Assembly: GCA_030626025.1 (NCBI GenBank)
Contig: DAOUPT010000015.1
Span: 1 to 64,000, forward strand
DNA length: 64,000 bases
Direction of reading: 5' to 3'
Origin: Anderseniella sp.
GTDB taxonomy: Bacteria > Pseudomonadota > Alphaproteobacteria > Rhizobiales > Aestuariivirgaceae
This document shows positions 34,636 to 42,952 of this stretch, in pieces (position 1 is the stretch's first letter; each line of letters opens with the position of its first letter). The position numbers were made by a program, and so were the translations under genes. The notes under the pieces were generated by a model that worked only from the letters and a program-made list of their open reading frames with translations, was not told where the DNA came from and searched no databases.

Positions 34636-34655
34636 ATTTGTTTTCAAAAACAAAT
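34636..34655. promoter_or_regulatory. 20-bp inverted repeat, candidate GntR operator
   Basis: ATTTGTTTT-CA-AAAACAAAT has two perfect 9-bp arms. It lies upstream of a TATAAT hexamer (34678-34683) and 88 bases before the TRAP binding-protein start. Size and position suit a dimeric GntR regulator such as the one encoded just upstream. Confidence 0.55.
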
Positions 34656-34677
34656 AGGCTGAAATTTGTACATTTGC

Positions 34678-34683
34678 TATAAT
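34678..34683 (+). promoter_or_regulatory. Likely -10 element of the TRAP operon
   Basis: A consensus TATAAT lies 60 bases before the dctP-like start and 23 bases after the candidate operator. No good -35 hexamer is visible at normal spacing, consistent with a regulated promoter. Confidence 0.4.
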
Positions 34684-34742
34684 AAATTGTGCAATTTGAA
34701 AGTCAACAATCTGGATTAAATCCGGTACCAAGGGAGGACAAA

Positions 34743-35846
34743 ATGTCAAAATCGTTCAATCGAAGAAAATTTTTAAAGGGGAGCGCGCTTGCTTCTGCAG
34801 CGACAGTTGGAACACTGGCGGCCCCATCAATAGCAAGAGCTGAACCCGTTGTTTTGAAAATGCAGGCTGCATGGGGTGGTGGTATCTTCCTTGAAAATGC
34901 CAAATCCTACGTTGACCGTGTTTCGGCAATGGCTGGCAAGGATTTGAGAATTGATCTTCTTTCTGTGAATGCGGTTGTAAAAACCAGCCAGATGCAAGAT
35001 GCGGTACACCGCGGCGTTATTGATGCTGCTCACTATGTACCAGCTTACTGGTACTCCAAATCCAAGTCCGCCTCCTTGTTCGGTACAGGGCCCTGCTTTG
35101 GCTGGTCCTCACAAGAAGTTCTTGGCTGGCTACACTATGGCGGCGGTCAGGAATTGTTTGATGAGTTAATGGGAACACTTGGACTTAATGTTGTATCCTA
35201 TTTCAATAGCCCGATGCCGGCACAGCCACTTGGCTGGTTCAAGGAACAGATAAAAGATGTTTCTCAATTGAAGGGTCTGAAATACCGGACAGTTGGTCTG
35301 GCTGCTGACGTTCTTCTTGAAATGGGCATGTCGGTTGTGCAGCTTCCAGGTGGCGAAATTCAACCTGCCATGAAGTCAGGCCTGATTGATGCAGCTGAAT
35401 TTAACAACCCAACATCTGACCGGGACTTTGGTATGCAGGATGTCTCCAAAGACTACCATCTGGCATCATTCCATCAAAGTCAGGAGTTCTTTGAAGTAAC
35501 ATTTAACAAGAAAAAGCATGACGCTCTGCCAGCAGAACTTCAGGCGATTCTCAAATACGCTTCAGAAGCAGAAAACTCAAACTTTTACTGGCACAATACA
35601 AAGCGTTATGCCGATGACCTTGTAAAACTGCGTGATGAGCAGGGTGTGAACATTCACCGGACTCCGGATTCAGTAATGTTAGGGCAGCTCAAAGCCTGGG
35701 ATGTTGTAGTAGACCGTATCTCAGGTGAAGATCCGTTCTTTGCCAAGGTTGTTGCATCCCAGAAAGTTTATGCCAAAAATGTCATGAACTATCTGAACCT
35801 GAATCAGCCTGATTACAAACTGGCCTATAAGCATTACTTTGGCTAG
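34743..35846 (+). CDS. TRAP transporter substrate-binding protein, TakP-like
   Basis: About 367 residues from the ATG at 34743, which follows GGGAGGAC. A twin-arginine signal (RRKFLKGSALASAATVG...SIARA) directs export. The segments GLKYRTVGLAADVL, LPGGEIQPAM and DAAEFNNPTSD resemble the TakP branch that binds 2-oxo or 2-hydroxy acids with a cation. The downstream genes encode the two membrane subunits. The ligand is not determined. Confidence 0.9.
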   Translation: MSKSFNRRKFLKGSALASAATVGTLAAPSIARAEPVVLKMQAAWGGGIFLENAKSYVDRVSAMAGKDLRIDLLSVNAVVKTSQMQDAVHRGVIDAAHYVPAYWYSKSKSASLFGTGPCFGWSSQEVLGWLHYGGGQELFDELMGTLGLNVVSYFNSPMPAQPLGWFKEQIKDVSQLKGLKYRTVGLAADVLLEMGMSVVQLPGGEIQPAMKSGLIDAAEFNNPTSDRDFGMQDVSKDYHLASFHQSQEFFEVTFNKKKHDALPAELQAILKYASEAENSNFYWHNTKRYADDLVKLRDEQGVNIHRTPDSVMLGQLKAWDVVVDRISGEDPFFAKVVASQKVYAKNVMNYLNLNQPDYKLAYKHYFG

Positions 35847-35866
35847 GCTATTGTCAAATAGTAAAA

Positions 35867-35905
35867 CCCCCTGGGCTTTCAAAAGAGCTTTCGAAAGCCC
35901 AGGGG
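35867..35905 (+). terminator. Strong intercistronic hairpin in the TRAP operon
   Basis: CCCCTGGGCTTTC and GAAAGCCCAGGGG form a 13-bp perfect stem 20 bases after the binding-protein stop, without a strong T-run. Such hairpins stabilise the upstream mRNA or lower downstream expression so that binding protein exceeds membrane subunits. Confidence 0.75.
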
Positions 35906-35934
35906 ACCTGTTTATGTGGTGTTGGGAGGATTAG

Positions 35935-36513
35935 GTGGAAAAATTCATCTATACTATTGAGGGGCTGAGTGTTTGGGTTGGACGTGCTTTTGGCTGGTGT
36001 ATTCTGATTCTGACCTTTTCTGTCTCCTACGAAGTTTTCGTACGTTATGCTTTAAACGCCCCGACAGTTTGGGCATTTGACATGATGGTGCAGATGTATG
36101 GCGCATTGTTCTTGATGGCCGGGCCTTATGCTCTTGCCCAAGACACACATGTGCGCGGTGATGTTTTATACCGCCTGTTTCCCGTACGTTGGCAGGCACG
36201 GTTGGATTTTATTCTTTATCTGCTGTTCTTTTTCCCGGGTATGATGGCTCTGTTCTGGTACGGCATGGAAATTGCCTCTGATAGCTGGCGGTATAAGGAA
36301 GTCAGCTGGAACAGCCCGGCCCGAATCCAGATTTATTTCTTTAAAACCCTGATCCCGGTTGCCGGATTTTTACTTATGTTGCAAGGGCTTGCTGAACTGG
36401 CTCGATGCTGGCGTGCCATGAAAACAGGTGTGTGGATGAAACGTCTTGATGACGTTAGGGAGACAGAAGATATGCTAATGGATGTCGAAACCCCTGAGTC
36501 ACCCAAAACCTGA
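35935..36513 (+). CDS. TRAP transporter small permease (DctQ)
   Basis: 192 residues with four membrane helices and the family's FDMMVQMYGALFLMAGPYAL region. The start is GTG 35935, seven bases after GGGAGGA. The C-terminal 25 residues are acidic and cytoplasmic. Partner of the large subunit at 36568. Confidence 0.88.
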   Translation: MEKFIYTIEGLSVWVGRAFGWCILILTFSVSYEVFVRYALNAPTVWAFDMMVQMYGALFLMAGPYALAQDTHVRGDVLYRLFPVRWQARLDFILYLLFFFPGMMALFWYGMEIASDSWRYKEVSWNSPARIQIYFFKTLIPVAGFLLMLQGLAELARCWRAMKTGVWMKRLDDVRETEDMLMDVETPESPKT

Positions 36514-36567
36514 CGGGTTCTAAAACCTGACAACTTCACCCAATGTTATTTTAATTGAGAGACGAGA

Positions 36568-37932
36568 ATGACCAATCCTGAAGTCGCCATTATGATGTTG
36601 TGCCTGTTTATCTTTTTGGTACTCCTTGGTTTTCCAATCGCTTTTACGCTCCTGGCAATGGGTGTCGGGTTTGGTTATTATGCCTATTATCAAGGCGGCA
36701 TAGAAACTTTTTCAGACCTTTTCAGCAACAATATTTTTTATCTGCTGAATCAGAATACCTATTCGGTTATGGAAAATGACACGCTTGTTGCGATCCCGTT
36801 ATTTCTATTTATGGGCTACGTTGTCGAGCGTGCCAACATTGTCAGCCGCCTGTTCTATTCGCTTCAGATGGCCGCCAGAAATCTGCCCGGATCTATGGCC
36901 ATTGCAGCCCTGATTACCTGTGCAGTCTTTTCCACCGCCTCAGGTATTGTCGGTGCGGTTGTGACACTGATGGGGTTATTGGCATTTCCGGCAATGGCCA
37001 ATGCTAATTACGACAAGAAATTTGCCTCCGGTGTTATTTGCGCTGGCGGCACTTTGGGTATTCTAATACCGCCTTCGATCATGCTGATTGTCTATGCTGC
37101 TATTGCCGAGCTGTCACCATTAAGGCTTTATGCAGCAGCGGTTTTTCCCGGATTATTACTCGCCGGAATGTATATTTTATACGTGATTGTCCGCGTCTAT
37201 TTCAATCCATCTATTGCCCCAAAGCCAAACCAGGAAGATGTACCACCGGCATCAAAAATCTATCGTGACCTGCTTGTTTCATTTGTCCCTTTGACTTTGC
37301 TTATAATGCTTGTCTTGGGCTCTATTCTAGGCGGTTTGGCTACACCGGCAGAAGCGGCAGCAATGGGTGCGCTGGGTGGTCTTGTACTGGCTGCTGTATA
37401 TCGTTCCCTGAGTTGGAAAAAAGTCAAGGAAAGTGTCTTTCTTACCGCTAAAGCAACAGCGATGGTGTGCTGGCTATTTGTTGGATCATGGACTTTTGCA
37501 TCAGTCTTTTCCTATTTAGGTGGCCATACTGTTATTGAGCACTGGGTGCTCGGCATGAACCTGACAACATGGCAATTTCTAATTATGGTTCAATTGATCA
37601 TTTTCGTTCTGGGCTGGCCGCTGGAGTGGTCAGAAATTTTGATTATCTTTGTCCCGATTTTCCTGCCCATGCTCGATAACTTTGGCGTCAACCCTTACTT
37701 TTTTGCCATGCTGGTCGCGCTGAATTTGCAAACCTCGTTCCTGACACCGCCAATGGCCATGTCGGCCTATTATTTAAAAGGGGTGTTGCGAGATCAGATC
37801 GAGTTGATGGATATTTTCAAGGGCATCATGCCGTATCTTGGAATTGTTATTTTTGCTATGTTCCTGATGTACCAATTCCCGGGTATTGCACTTTGGTTCC
37901 CGGACTATCTATTCGGTAAATATGTGCCCTGA
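36568..37932 (+). CDS. TRAP transporter large permease (DctM)
   Basis: 454 residues, about 12 membrane helices. Typical DctM segments: GFPIAFTLLAMG near the N-terminus, ALITCAVFSTASGIVGAVV, GGTLGILIPPSIMLI, GLATPAEAAAMGALGGLV, and FLTPPMAMSAYYLKG near the C-terminus. It forms the sodium-driven translocator with the DctQ subunit. Confidence 0.93.
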   Translation: MTNPEVAIMMLCLFIFLVLLGFPIAFTLLAMGVGFGYYAYYQGGIETFSDLFSNNIFYLLNQNTYSVMENDTLVAIPLFLFMGYVVERANIVSRLFYSLQMAARNLPGSMAIAALITCAVFSTASGIVGAVVTLMGLLAFPAMANANYDKKFASGVICAGGTLGILIPPSIMLIVYAAIAELSPLRLYAAAVFPGLLLAGMYILYVIVRVYFNPSIAPKPNQEDVPPASKIYRDLLVSFVPLTLLIMLVLGSILGGLATPAEAAAMGALGGLVLAAVYRSLSWKKVKESVFLTAKATAMVCWLFVGSWTFASVFSYLGGHTVIEHWVLGMNLTTWQFLIMVQLIIFVLGWPLEWSEILIIFVPIFLPMLDNFGVNPYFFAMLVALNLQTSFLTPPMAMSAYYLKGVLRDQIELMDIFKGIMPYLGIVIFAMFLMYQFPGIALWFPDYLFGKYVP

Positions 37933-37955
37933 TCGATCATCGGAAACCTGACGTT

Positions 37956-39287
37956 ATGTACAATGAGTTATCAGCCAGTGCAGCGGTAAAAAAAATAAAA
38001 GCCGGTGAACTTAGTTCTCTGGAGCTGACCAGGGCTTGTCTTGACCGGATAACCCAGAGCGATGATCAACTTAAAGCATGGGTAAGTGTTGATAGCGATT
38101 ATGCTTTGGCACAGGCTGAAAAAATGGATGAAATCCGTAAATCAGGATACCCGACAGGTGCCCTGCATGGCGTCCCGGTTGGGCTAAAAGATATTATTGA
38201 TACAAGGGACTTTCCCACCGAGCGTGGAACACCTATCTTTGCCGATCGAAAGCCTGACAGGGATGCCTGTGTCGTTGAGCGTTTGCGTGAGGCCGGTGCT
38301 GTAATTCTGGGAAAAACAGCAACGACAGAACTGGCTTTTGTACATGAAGCTGAAACCCGAAATCCGCATAATCTTGAACATTCCCCAGGCGGTTCTTCTA
38401 GCGGTTCTGCTGCCGCAGTTGCAGCTTTCCAAGTGCCACTTGCAGTTGGAACACAAACCAATGGTTCGGTAATCCGACCTGCTTCCTTTTGTGGGGTCTA
38501 TGGTTTTAAACCAACCCGCGGTGTGATCTCGCGGCGAGGGGTTTTGCAGACTTCCAAAACACTGGATCAAGTCGGGGGGTTTGGGCGAACGCTGGAAGAT
38601 GTCGCCCTTCTTGTCGATGTTCTTGGTAGCTATGACCCTCGTGATAAAATGAGCTATGACAGACCACGACCGCAGATGCTTGCCGGGGCGCGTGCTGATG
38701 TTCCGGTTAAACCTAATTTTGTCTGGTTTGATTTGCCATATCATGATCGCCTTGATGACGATGCCAAAGAGGGCTTCGATGAAGTTTTGGATATTCTAGA
38801 AGGGCGCGTCGAAAGAATGCCGGCAGCGGAGGTTTTTGGTGACCTTGTCAATGTTCAAGCATGCATCCATGAATTTGAAATCTGCCATCATCTCAAAGAA
38901 GTTTTTGAGCAGCATTGGGAAAAATTGAGCCCGAGCCTTAAACCGATCATTGAGCGTGGGCGCAAAATCAGTGATGCCCAATATGAAGATTCGTTACAGG
39001 TTATGGCTTCTGCGCAAACTTTCTTTGCTGAATTTTTCAACGACTACGACGGTATAATTGCCCCGGGTGCAACCGGTGGGGCGCCAAAACTTGGGGGCGG
39101 AACCGGTGATCCGGTTTTTTGTACGATCTGGACACTTTGCGGGTTACCATCTGTGAGCCTGCCTGTCCTTAACAACGAAAATGGCCTGCCGGTTGGCGTT
39201 CAGCTTATCGGGGCAGCAGAACAGGATGACCGCTTGCTTCGCACCGCGAGTTGGATGTTGAATGAACTTCAAACAGCGGCTGCCTGA
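37956..39287 (+). CDS. Amidase signature family hydrolase
   Basis: 443 residues. The Ser-cisSer-Lys triad is visible: lysine in GVPVGLKDII, and the two serines in PGGSSSGSAAAVAA. It hydrolyses an amide; the natural substrate is unknown. Being directly downstream of the TRAP permease, it likely acts on the imported compound or a breakdown product. Confidence 0.9.
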   Translation: MYNELSASAAVKKIKAGELSSLELTRACLDRITQSDDQLKAWVSVDSDYALAQAEKMDEIRKSGYPTGALHGVPVGLKDIIDTRDFPTERGTPIFADRKPDRDACVVERLREAGAVILGKTATTELAFVHEAETRNPHNLEHSPGGSSSGSAAAVAAFQVPLAVGTQTNGSVIRPASFCGVYGFKPTRGVISRRGVLQTSKTLDQVGGFGRTLEDVALLVDVLGSYDPRDKMSYDRPRPQMLAGARADVPVKPNFVWFDLPYHDRLDDDAKEGFDEVLDILEGRVERMPAAEVFGDLVNVQACIHEFEICHHLKEVFEQHWEKLSPSLKPIIERGRKISDAQYEDSLQVMASAQTFFAEFFNDYDGIIAPGATGGAPKLGGGTGDPVFCTIWTLCGLPSVSLPVLNNENGLPVGVQLIGAAEQDDRLLRTASWMLNELQTAAA

Positions 39288-39304
39288 ACAAAGGAGAAAA
39301 TACA

Positions 39305-39505
39305 ATGCTTCCCAAACTCAATAAATTAATTGTCAGCCTGATTGCCACAGCTCTTTTATTTACCTTTATCCTGGGTCTGGCTGGCAGTATTTCGACCGGG
39401 TTTGCCGGTTTCTGGGGCGGCTTGCCATTCTGGGTAATCGCGCTGTCGGTACTTGCAATGGCGGGATATGATTTTTGGGATGAAACCCTCAGGAAGAAAA
39501 AGTAG
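39305..39505 (+). CDS. Small membrane protein, two helices
   Basis: 66 residues with two hydrophobic helices (residues ~9-29 and ~38-55) and a basic C-terminus (LRKKK). A good AAAGGAG ribosome site lies upstream of the ATG, and the stop abuts the next start directly (TAGATG). It is well placed to be translated with its neighbours. Family not recognised. Confidence 0.65.
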   Translation: MLPKLNKLIVSLIATALLFTFILGLAGSISTGFAGFWGGLPFWVIALSVLAMAGYDFWDETLRKKK

Positions 39506-40468
39506 ATGTCAGCAAAGCCGGTCCTTTGGATCACCCGCAAACTTTCAGACGCGACCCTTGAGAGGGCCGGAAAAAACTATGACGTTATTGTGGACTTAAA
39601 TGATGGTCTGCATTCATCACAAGAAATCGTCGCAATGAGTTCAAAGGTGGATGCCATTTTGCCTTGTCATTCTGAAATCTTTTCAGAGTCTGTGGCTGAG
39701 CAGCTTGATCAACGAGTCAAAATCATCGCCAATCATTCAGTTGGTGTTGATCATTGCAATCTGGACGCCTTGCAAAAGCGGGGCATAGTGGTAACGAACA
39801 CACCCGATGTCCTGTCAGATGCCACCGCAGAAATTGCAATGTTATTGATGCTGGGTGCTGCCCGGCGCGCGGTTGAGGGCGACAGGTTGGTTCGCACCGG
39901 CCAATGGGACTTTTGGAGTCCATCATTTATGGTGGGTAAACAGCTGACCGGCCATCGCCTTGCTATTGTCGGCATGGGTAGGGTTGGACAGGTCATGGCA
40001 AAGCGCGCCCGCGGGTTTGACATGGAAATTCATTATTATAACCGGAGCAGGCTCGAACCGACGCTTGAGCAGGGCGCAATATATCATGAAACAATCGATG
40101 ATCTTTTGCCGGTTGCAGATTTTTTGTCATTGCACTGTCCTGCAACCCCGCAAACAACCGGTTTTATGAACAGTGAACGCTTTGGGCAATTACCCGATGG
40201 TGCGGTTCTGGTCAACACTGCACGCGGCGCTCTGGTTGATGAGGCAGCGCTTTTGGACGCGTTGAAATCAGGCAAACTTTATGCCGCCGGTCTGGATTGT
40301 TTTGCCAACGAACCGGGCGGAAACCCCGCCTTTGCCGACTATGAAAATGTATTCATGCTGCCGCACATTGGTAGCGCGACAGGACAAACCCGTGATGCCA
40401 TGGGCTTTCGCGCACTAGACAATCTGGATGCCTTTTTTGCCGGCGAAACACCACAAGACATGCTGTAA
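39506..40468 (+). CDS. D-2-hydroxyacid dehydrogenase (GyaR/hydroxypyruvate reductase type)
   Basis: 320 residues. NAD(P) site GMGRVGQVMAKRARGFD; catalytic Arg in NTARGALVDE, Glu in FANEPGGNP, His in LPHIGSAT, so the active site is intact. It would reduce a glyoxylate- or hydroxypyruvate-like 2-oxo acid or oxidise the hydroxy acid. Last plus-strand gene of the TRAP/amidase operon. Confidence 0.9.
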   Translation: MSAKPVLWITRKLSDATLERAGKNYDVIVDLNDGLHSSQEIVAMSSKVDAILPCHSEIFSESVAEQLDQRVKIIANHSVGVDHCNLDALQKRGIVVTNTPDVLSDATAEIAMLLMLGAARRAVEGDRLVRTGQWDFWSPSFMVGKQLTGHRLAIVGMGRVGQVMAKRARGFDMEIHYYNRSRLEPTLEQGAIYHETIDDLLPVADFLSLHCPATPQTTGFMNSERFGQLPDGAVLVNTARGALVDEAALLDALKSGKLYAAGLDCFANEPGGNPAFADYENVFMLPHIGSATGQTRDAMGFRALDNLDAFFAGETPQDML

Positions 40469-40630
40469 CTGTCAGATCAAGTCGAAAGTCTCACACATAA
40501 TATACCAAACCAGATGAGCAAAACTCTCTCTTAGCCCAAACTGCGGTTTGTCCCATTTAATATGACGACGGGCAGAGACTTGTTGAGATTACGTTTGCAC
40601 TTGTTTGTTGTGGGCAGGCCGCTACCGTAA

Positions 40631-41185
40631 CTACGCCTTTACTGCAGTCATAAACCTGTCCCGGATTACCACGGGATCCATTATTATGACCGGCACTTTG
40701 ATATTGCCGGATTTACATTTACTGACAATGATCGTCATCTTGTCGCCCTCCAGGGCACTCTTTAACACAGCGCCAGTTTCTTCTGCCTGACACTCGATGA
40801 CGTTTTCGCATCCACAAGCCAGTGCGACTGCTGTCAGCGAAGTTTTTTTGCCGGCATAGGTCGGTTGATCGCCGGTTGAGCCATAACTTCCGTTATCGAT
40901 AATCAAAAGAATGAAGTTATCAGCACAATTATTTGCAATTGTAGATAGCGTACCAAAATTGGTCAAAACCGAACCATCGCCATCAATTGCTATGACTTTT
41001 TTGTCTTGCGCCAAGGCAAGCCCAAGTCCGATTGAAGAAGATAGTCCCATTGTGCCCAACATATAGAAGTTGGTCGGTTGATCGTCTATCATATGCAATT
41101 CCTGGCTGGGCAAGCCAATGTTACACACAACCAGATGGTCGCAAAGCAGAGGTGCTATATCGCGTAGTATCTCGGATCTGATCAT
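40631..41185 (-). CDS. ThDP-dependent decarboxylase beta subunit, sulfopyruvate type
   Basis: About 184 residues from the ATG at 41185, which follows the alpha-subunit stop by one base; the frame is open to 41212. The thiamin diphosphate motif GDGSVLTNFGTL...DNGSYGSTG is intact. Split alpha/beta decarboxylases of this type act on sulfopyruvate (ComDE) or phosphonopyruvate. The neighbouring HpsN-like dehydrogenase and taurine-type importer favour sulfopyruvate to sulfoacetaldehyde. Confidence 0.82.
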   Translation of the reverse strand: MIRSEILRDIAPLLCDHLVVCNIGLPSQELHMIDDQPTNFYMLGTMGLSSSIGLGLALAQDKKVIAIDGDGSVLTNFGTLSTIANNCADNFILLIIDNGSYGSTGDQPTYAGKKTSLTAVALACGCENVIECQAEETGAVLKSALEGDKMTIIVSKCKSGNIKVPVIIMDPVVIRDRFMTAVKA

Positions 41186-41186
41186 T

Positions 41187-41702
41187 TCAGCACTCTTTCC
41201 AGAATGAAGCATCTGTCAGAATTGCGACAGGCTTGTTGCACATGAATGTGTGTTTAAGAATTGCGTCAAGTTCATTAACATCGTCTTGATGATGAAAATG
41301 GTATGTTGGTATGTTGAACTGGGCAAGCAACGCTTTGGTGTGCACCGCCATTTCGACCTGACAGGCAACCGGTTCACCCAGTTCACCGCGATAGCTGATC
41401 AGCATGGGCAAGGGCATTCTATAAAACTGTATCAGCGTCGCCAGGGTATTGATCGTCACCCCGATGGCAGTGTTTTGCATAATGATCGCCGGGCGCTTGC
41501 CGCCCATAAAAGCACCCGCACAAAGGCCCATACCTTCATCCTCCTTATTCGAGGGAATATGAAATATTTCCGGGCAAGCCTCTATCGTATCGATCACTCC
41601 GGCCAGTTGCTTGCAAGGCACAGAAGTTACAAATTCAATCTTGTTGGCAACAAGATCAGAAACAATTTCTTCATTCACAGACATAAGGAACCATCCATCC
41701 AA
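41187..41702 (-). CDS. ThDP-dependent decarboxylase alpha subunit, sulfopyruvate type
   Basis: 171 residues. FVTSVPCKQLAGVID and SNKEDEGMGLCAGAFMGGKRPA, with LMQN-like IIMQNTAIG, match ComD-type sulfopyruvate decarboxylase alpha subunits; the KEDE segment provides the glutamate that activates the cofactor. It is separate from the beta subunit, as in ComD/ComE, rather than fused as in most phosphonopyruvate decarboxylases. The start could lie a few codons downstream (MSVNEEI). Confidence 0.82.
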   Translation of the reverse strand: MDGWFLMSVNEEIVSDLVANKIEFVTSVPCKQLAGVIDTIEACPEIFHIPSNKEDEGMGLCAGAFMGGKRPAIIMQNTAIGVTINTLATLIQFYRMPLPMLISYRGELGEPVACQVEMAVHTKALLAQFNIPTYHFHHQDDVNELDAILKHTFMCNKPVAILTDASFWKEC

Positions 41703-41735
41703 ATTGGAATATTTATTGATAAAACGGGCTTGAAT

Positions 41736-42950
41736 TCATCCATTTGTTGCAACTGATGTTTTGAAAATGGCCGCTTCATCAGATACAATTTCGACGATGT
41801 CCCGGCAGTCTTGTTCAGAAAACGTCAGAGGCACGCGCATGTCGCAGGTTGTTGACAACACACGAATGGTATTTGGCAATGGGTCCATTTCCCCAAGATA
41901 GTGCCAGCTGTCGTATCGGCTGGTAAAAGCCACCGGTTCTTCGCCGCCAAACCATTTGATTTCAACACCGCGCTCGGCACAGCGGGTCAGAAAATCAGGA
42001 ATTTTTTCCCGGCCTATCCCCGGCGCTTTAAACTGAATGGAAGAACCCACAAATTCTTCGTGTTGTTTGCGCTCCACCATGGTCAGGCCAGGTGCGGCAG
42101 CAAAGCCGGTTTCTAAAATACGGTATCGCACGTTCCATCGTCGAGCGTTTTCTTTAAGATCCGGTAATTGCTCGCGCAAGATAGCTGCACGCAAATTATC
42201 CATTCTGGCTGAACAATTGGGAATTTCGAGGCGGACTTTTTGAAATACCTCTTCGGGCGGGATTGCCCCATGACTTCCATAAAGCATGTAGGAGCCTGAG
42301 CCAATAACGGCACGGGCGGCATACTCAGGATTATTCGTGGTCAGGAAACCACCCTCACCAGAGTTTAAATGCTTGTAGGTTTGAGTGGAAAAACAGGCAA
42401 TATCGCCAAAGTTTCCAGAACGGGTCCCCTTCCATTTCGCCCCCATCGTATGGGCGCAATCCTCAATGAGGCAAATGTCAAACTCTTTACAAACCGCTAC
42501 AATTGTATCCATATCAGCAATATGCCCACGCATATGCGACAACAAAAAATATTTCGCGTTGCTTTGCTCAGCTTTGCTTCGCAAATCATCAATATCGGTG
42601 TGCCAGTTATCATCTATTTCCACCAAAACAGGCTGGCCGCCAACTGCGAAAATAGCGCCGGGTACCGGCGCTAAAGTATAAGCATTGGCCAACACTTTAT
42701 CGCCGGGTTTTAGTCCAGCTGCACGCAATGCAATCTGTAATGCCTGCCCCCCGGAAGCAATTGCAAGGCAATATTTTACGCCCTGCCATCGCGCAAACTC
42801 TTCCTCCAGGAGGCTTGCCTCACAAGTCTCACCACTTACCGTATTGTATCTGTGCAGGCGCCCGGTATGTAAAATTTCTGTTACGCGGGCAATCGCTGTT
42901 TCAGAAATCGCTTCTTGTTGCGTGAAGGGTCTGTTGAATCTCTTGACCAT
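41736..42950 (-). CDS. DegT/DnrJ/EryC1/StrS family aminotransferase
   Basis: 404 residues. PLP-binding lysine in STQTYKHLNSGEGG, and the family's IEDCAHTMGA and FSTQ segments are clear. It transaminates an aldehyde or ketone group; most known members act on nucleotide sugars, but the context of an HpsN-like dehydrogenase and a sulfopyruvate-type decarboxylase suggests a small acid such as sulfoacetaldehyde or sulfopyruvate. That substrate is an inference. It follows the dehydrogenase by two bases. Confidence 0.85.
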   Translation of the reverse strand: MVKRFNRPFTQQEAISETAIARVTEILHTGRLHRYNTVSGETCEASLLEEEFARWQGVKYCLAIASGGQALQIALRAAGLKPGDKVLANAYTLAPVPGAIFAVGGQPVLVEIDDNWHTDIDDLRSKAEQSNAKYFLLSHMRGHIADMDTIVAVCKEFDICLIEDCAHTMGAKWKGTRSGNFGDIACFSTQTYKHLNSGEGGFLTTNNPEYAARAVIGSGSYMLYGSHGAIPPEEVFQKVRLEIPNCSARMDNLRAAILREQLPDLKENARRWNVRYRILETGFAAAPGLTMVERKQHEEFVGSSIQFKAPGIGREKIPDFLTRCAERGVEIKWFGGEEPVAFTSRYDSWHYLGEMDPLPNTIRVLSTTCDMRVPLTFSEQDCRDIVEIVSDEAAIFKTSVATNG

Positions 42951-42952
42951 AT

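Noticed and set aside
41187-41702. Phosphonopyruvate decarboxylase of a phosphonate cluster
   Set aside because: No PepM or phosphonate genes nearby, and the subunits are split as in ComDE; kept only as an alternative.
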